In this document: piece after piece, positions 62,374 through 64,000 of the stretch
Layout: the number at the start of each line of letters is the position of its first letter
Numbering within the stretch: the first letter of the stretch is position 1
Assembly (NCBI RefSeq): GCF_019880245.1
Contig: NZ_CP082286.1
Coordinates: 2,436,521 to 2,500,520 of the forward strand
Source of the DNA: Halobaculum roseum
Lineage (GTDB): Archaea; Halobacteriota; Halobacteria; Halobacteriales; Haloferacaceae
DNA length: 64,000 nt
Direction: 5' to 3'
Position numbers and translations under genes: made by a program
The notes under the pieces: model-generated
Database searches by the model: none
Seen by the model: only the letters and a program-made list of their open reading frames with translations
Told to the model about the DNA's origin: nothing

Positions 62374-63932
62374 ACTACGACCAAGCTCGCTACGGCGACG
62401 ACGACCGCAACGAGCCGCTGCTGTCGGAGAAGGACTCGACCGAGGTCGACCCCGGCGAGGGCTCCGCGCTCCCGGATGACCTGACGCGCGACTCGCTGGA
62501 GCTCCCCGGACTCTCGGAGCCGGAGCTGGCGCGCCACTACACCCGCCTGTCGCAGATGAACTGGAGCGTCGAGGCGGGGCCGTACCCGCTGGGGTCGTGT
62601 ACGATGAAGTACAACCCCTCGTTCGCCGACGACGTTGCGGCCGACCCGAACGCGGCGGTCCACCCAGACCGCGACCCCGAGACGGTGCAGGGGAACCTCG
62701 AACTCCTCTACGGGCTCCAGGAGTACCTCGCGACCATCGGCGGGATGGACGCGGTGACGCTACAGCCGCCCGCGGGCGCCGCCGGCGAGTTCACGGGCAT
62801 CGCCGTCGCGAAGGCGTACCACGAGCGCAACGGCAACGACCGCAGCGAGGTGATCGTCCCGGCCTCGGCCCACGGCACCAACTTCGCCACCGCGGCGATG
62901 GCCGGCTACGACGTGGTCGAGCTCCCCTCCGGCGAGGACGGCCGCGTCGACGTGGAGGCGCTGGAGGCGGCCGTGAGCGACGACACCGCCGCGCTGATGC
63001 TCACCAACCCCAACACCGTGGGGCTGTTCGAGCGCGACATCGTCGAGATCGCCGAGATCGTCCACGACGCGGGCGGGCTGCTCTACTACGACGGCGCGAA
63101 CCTCAACGCGCTGCTCGGGCGCGCCCGTCCCGGCGACATGGGCTTCGACATCATGCACTACAACGTCCACAAGACGTTCGCCACGCCCCACGGCGGCGGC
63201 GGTCCCGGCGCCGGGCCGGTCGGCGTCGTCGAGGAACTGGCCGAGTTCCTCCCCCGGCCAAGAGTGCGGAAAGCCGGCGAGGCGGGACGCGTCGGCGCCG
63301 CCGACGGATCCGATACCGCCACCGCCGCCGACGGGGGCGCCCTGGCGGGTCACGACCACGACCACGGCAACGCGGACGACCACGACGACGAGGTCGAGTA
63401 CGAGCTATTCGACCCCGAACACTCCATCGGCAAGGTGCACGGCTTCTCGGGCAACTGGCTCGTGTTGATCCGGGCGTACGCGTACATCCGCCGGCTGGGC
63501 GACGAGGGACTGCTCGACGCCTCGGCGAAGGCGGTACTCAACGCGAACTACCTCGCGAGCCTGCTGGACCTGGATGTGCCGTACGGGCCGTTCCACCACG
63601 AGTTCGCCGCGACCGCGGGCGAGCGCGACGCCGCCGACGTGGCGAAGGGGATGCTCGATTACGGCGTCCACCCGCCGACGACGAAGTGGCCCGAGATGGT
63701 GCCGGAGGCGATGTTGACCGAACCGACCGAGGTCGAGAACAAGCGCTCGCTGGAGGACCTGGCGAACGCCTTCAACGAGGCGTTCGCCGACACCGACGAG
63801 GAGCTGCACGCGGCGCCGACGAAGACGGCGTCGCGTCGCGTCGACCAGACCTCAGCGGCGCGGAACCCGCGGCTCTCCTGGCACGCGCTGGACGAGTCGC
63901 GCAACGCCTCGGAGAACGCCAACGGGGAGTGA
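62370..63932 (+). CDS. gcvPB: Glycine dehydrogenase (decarboxylating) subunit 2
   Basis: 520 aa, C-terminal half of the P protein, with the PLP-binding Lys in MHYNVHKTFATPHGGGGPG, plus LARHYTRLSQMNWSVEAGPYPLGSCTMKYNP and LQPPAGAAGEFTG. A GTG start at 62370 is preferred over one three codons upstream, because GGAGGTG (62357-62363) lies six bases before it. Residues about 300-340 carry an insert rich in Gly, Ala, Asp and His (HDHDHG) longer than usual (the family is about 475 aa). The C-terminus is also extended. Confidence 0.94.
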   Translation: MNYDQARYGDDDRNEPLLSEKDSTEVDPGEGSALPDDLTRDSLELPGLSEPELARHYTRLSQMNWSVEAGPYPLGSCTMKYNPSFADDVAADPNAAVHPDRDPETVQGNLELLYGLQEYLATIGGMDAVTLQPPAGAAGEFTGIAVAKAYHERNGNDRSEVIVPASAHGTNFATAAMAGYDVVELPSGEDGRVDVEALEAAVSDDTAALMLTNPNTVGLFERDIVEIAEIVHDAGGLLYYDGANLNALLGRARPGDMGFDIMHYNVHKTFATPHGGGGPGAGPVGVVEELAEFLPRPRVRKAGEAGRVGAADGSDTATAADGGALAGHDHDHGNADDHDDEVEYELFDPEHSIGKVHGFSGNWLVLIRAYAYIRRLGDEGLLDASAKAVLNANYLASLLDLDVPYGPFHHEFAATAGERDAADVAKGMLDYGVHPPTTKWPEMVPEAMLTEPTEVENKRSLEDLANAFNEAFADTDEELHAAPTKTASRRVDQTSAARNPRLSWHALDESRNASENANGE

Positions 63933-64000
63933 CACGACCGGCGGTGAGGGCGAGGACGGGTACCGACCTCGCCGCTCACCCCACGGTTCCCGGGTTCGGA

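Noticed and set aside
1-64000. CRISPR array, rRNA genes, insertion sequences with transposase, replication origin
   Set aside because: Looked for regular direct repeats with spacers, rRNA signatures, transposase motifs and orc1/cdc6 genes; none seen.

Overview
The window is chromosomal DNA of a halophilic archaeon (class Halobacteria). Four observations support this: very high GC with strong G/C third-position bias; acidic, Asp/Glu-rich proteins; archaeal gene content (split RNA polymerase subunits A'/A'' and B'/B'', EF-2, short NusA, HalOD1 and HTH_10 regulators, Tat lipoproteins); and many leaderless genes with a TATA-like box about 26 nt before the start codon.

Layout. 1-3435: a compact minus-strand operon (small ORF, zinc-finger protein, PD-(D/E)XK-like protein, 557-aa winged-helix protein) and an AT-richer partial lipoprotein gene. 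They lie directly against the 3' end of a tRNA-Ala gene, which looks like the edge of an integrated element. 3436-25666: the haloarchaeal transcription/translation block on the minus strand (rpoH-rpoB2-rpoB1-rpoA1-rpoA2-nusA ... rps12-rps7 ... fusA ... tuf-rps10). It is interrupted by an MscS channel, by a plus-strand HAD/aldolase/regulator group, and by an ACT-protein/homoserine dehydrogenase operon. That operon is preceded by a Thr/Ile-rich short ORF resembling an amino-acid leader peptide. 25885-26756: tRNA-Asp, a degenerate copy of its 3' end and a small nuclease gene. 26839-33365: signalling and membrane genes, a HerA-like ATPase, and a ring-cleaving dioxygenase/hydrolase pair. 33515-38691: phenylacetate catabolism (HTH_10 regulator diverging from paaABCD plus a separate PaaD zinc module, then flavin reductase and MaoC hydratase). 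38797-41384: GH13 trehalose synthase-like enzyme and a diverged isoaspartyl methyltransferase. 42319-47342: dipeptide/oligopeptide ABC transporter with one permease transcribed divergently and no binding protein. 47379-54443: methyltransferases, a histidine kinase, a zinc-finger protein, an ATP-grasp enzyme and Hsp20. 54573-57603: a kinase-like sensor with a decayed ATPase domain, then GAPDH. 57762-63932: glycine cleavage genes gcvT, gcvH, gcvPA, gcvPB, with a Tat lipoprotein gene and an antisense small gene between gcvH and gcvPA.

Most notable: (1) the 58-codon Thr/Ile-rich ORF ending in TAGATG directly before the homoserine pathway operon, a candidate archaeal attenuation or coupling leader; (2) the tRNA-Ala-flanking operon; (3) a 19-codon micro-ORF bridging gcvPA and gcvPB with a duplicated translation-coupling signal; (4) PaaD split into two overlapping genes; (5) a membrane sensor kinase lacking the ATP-binding residues. 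Functions are read from motifs and context; no database search was possible.
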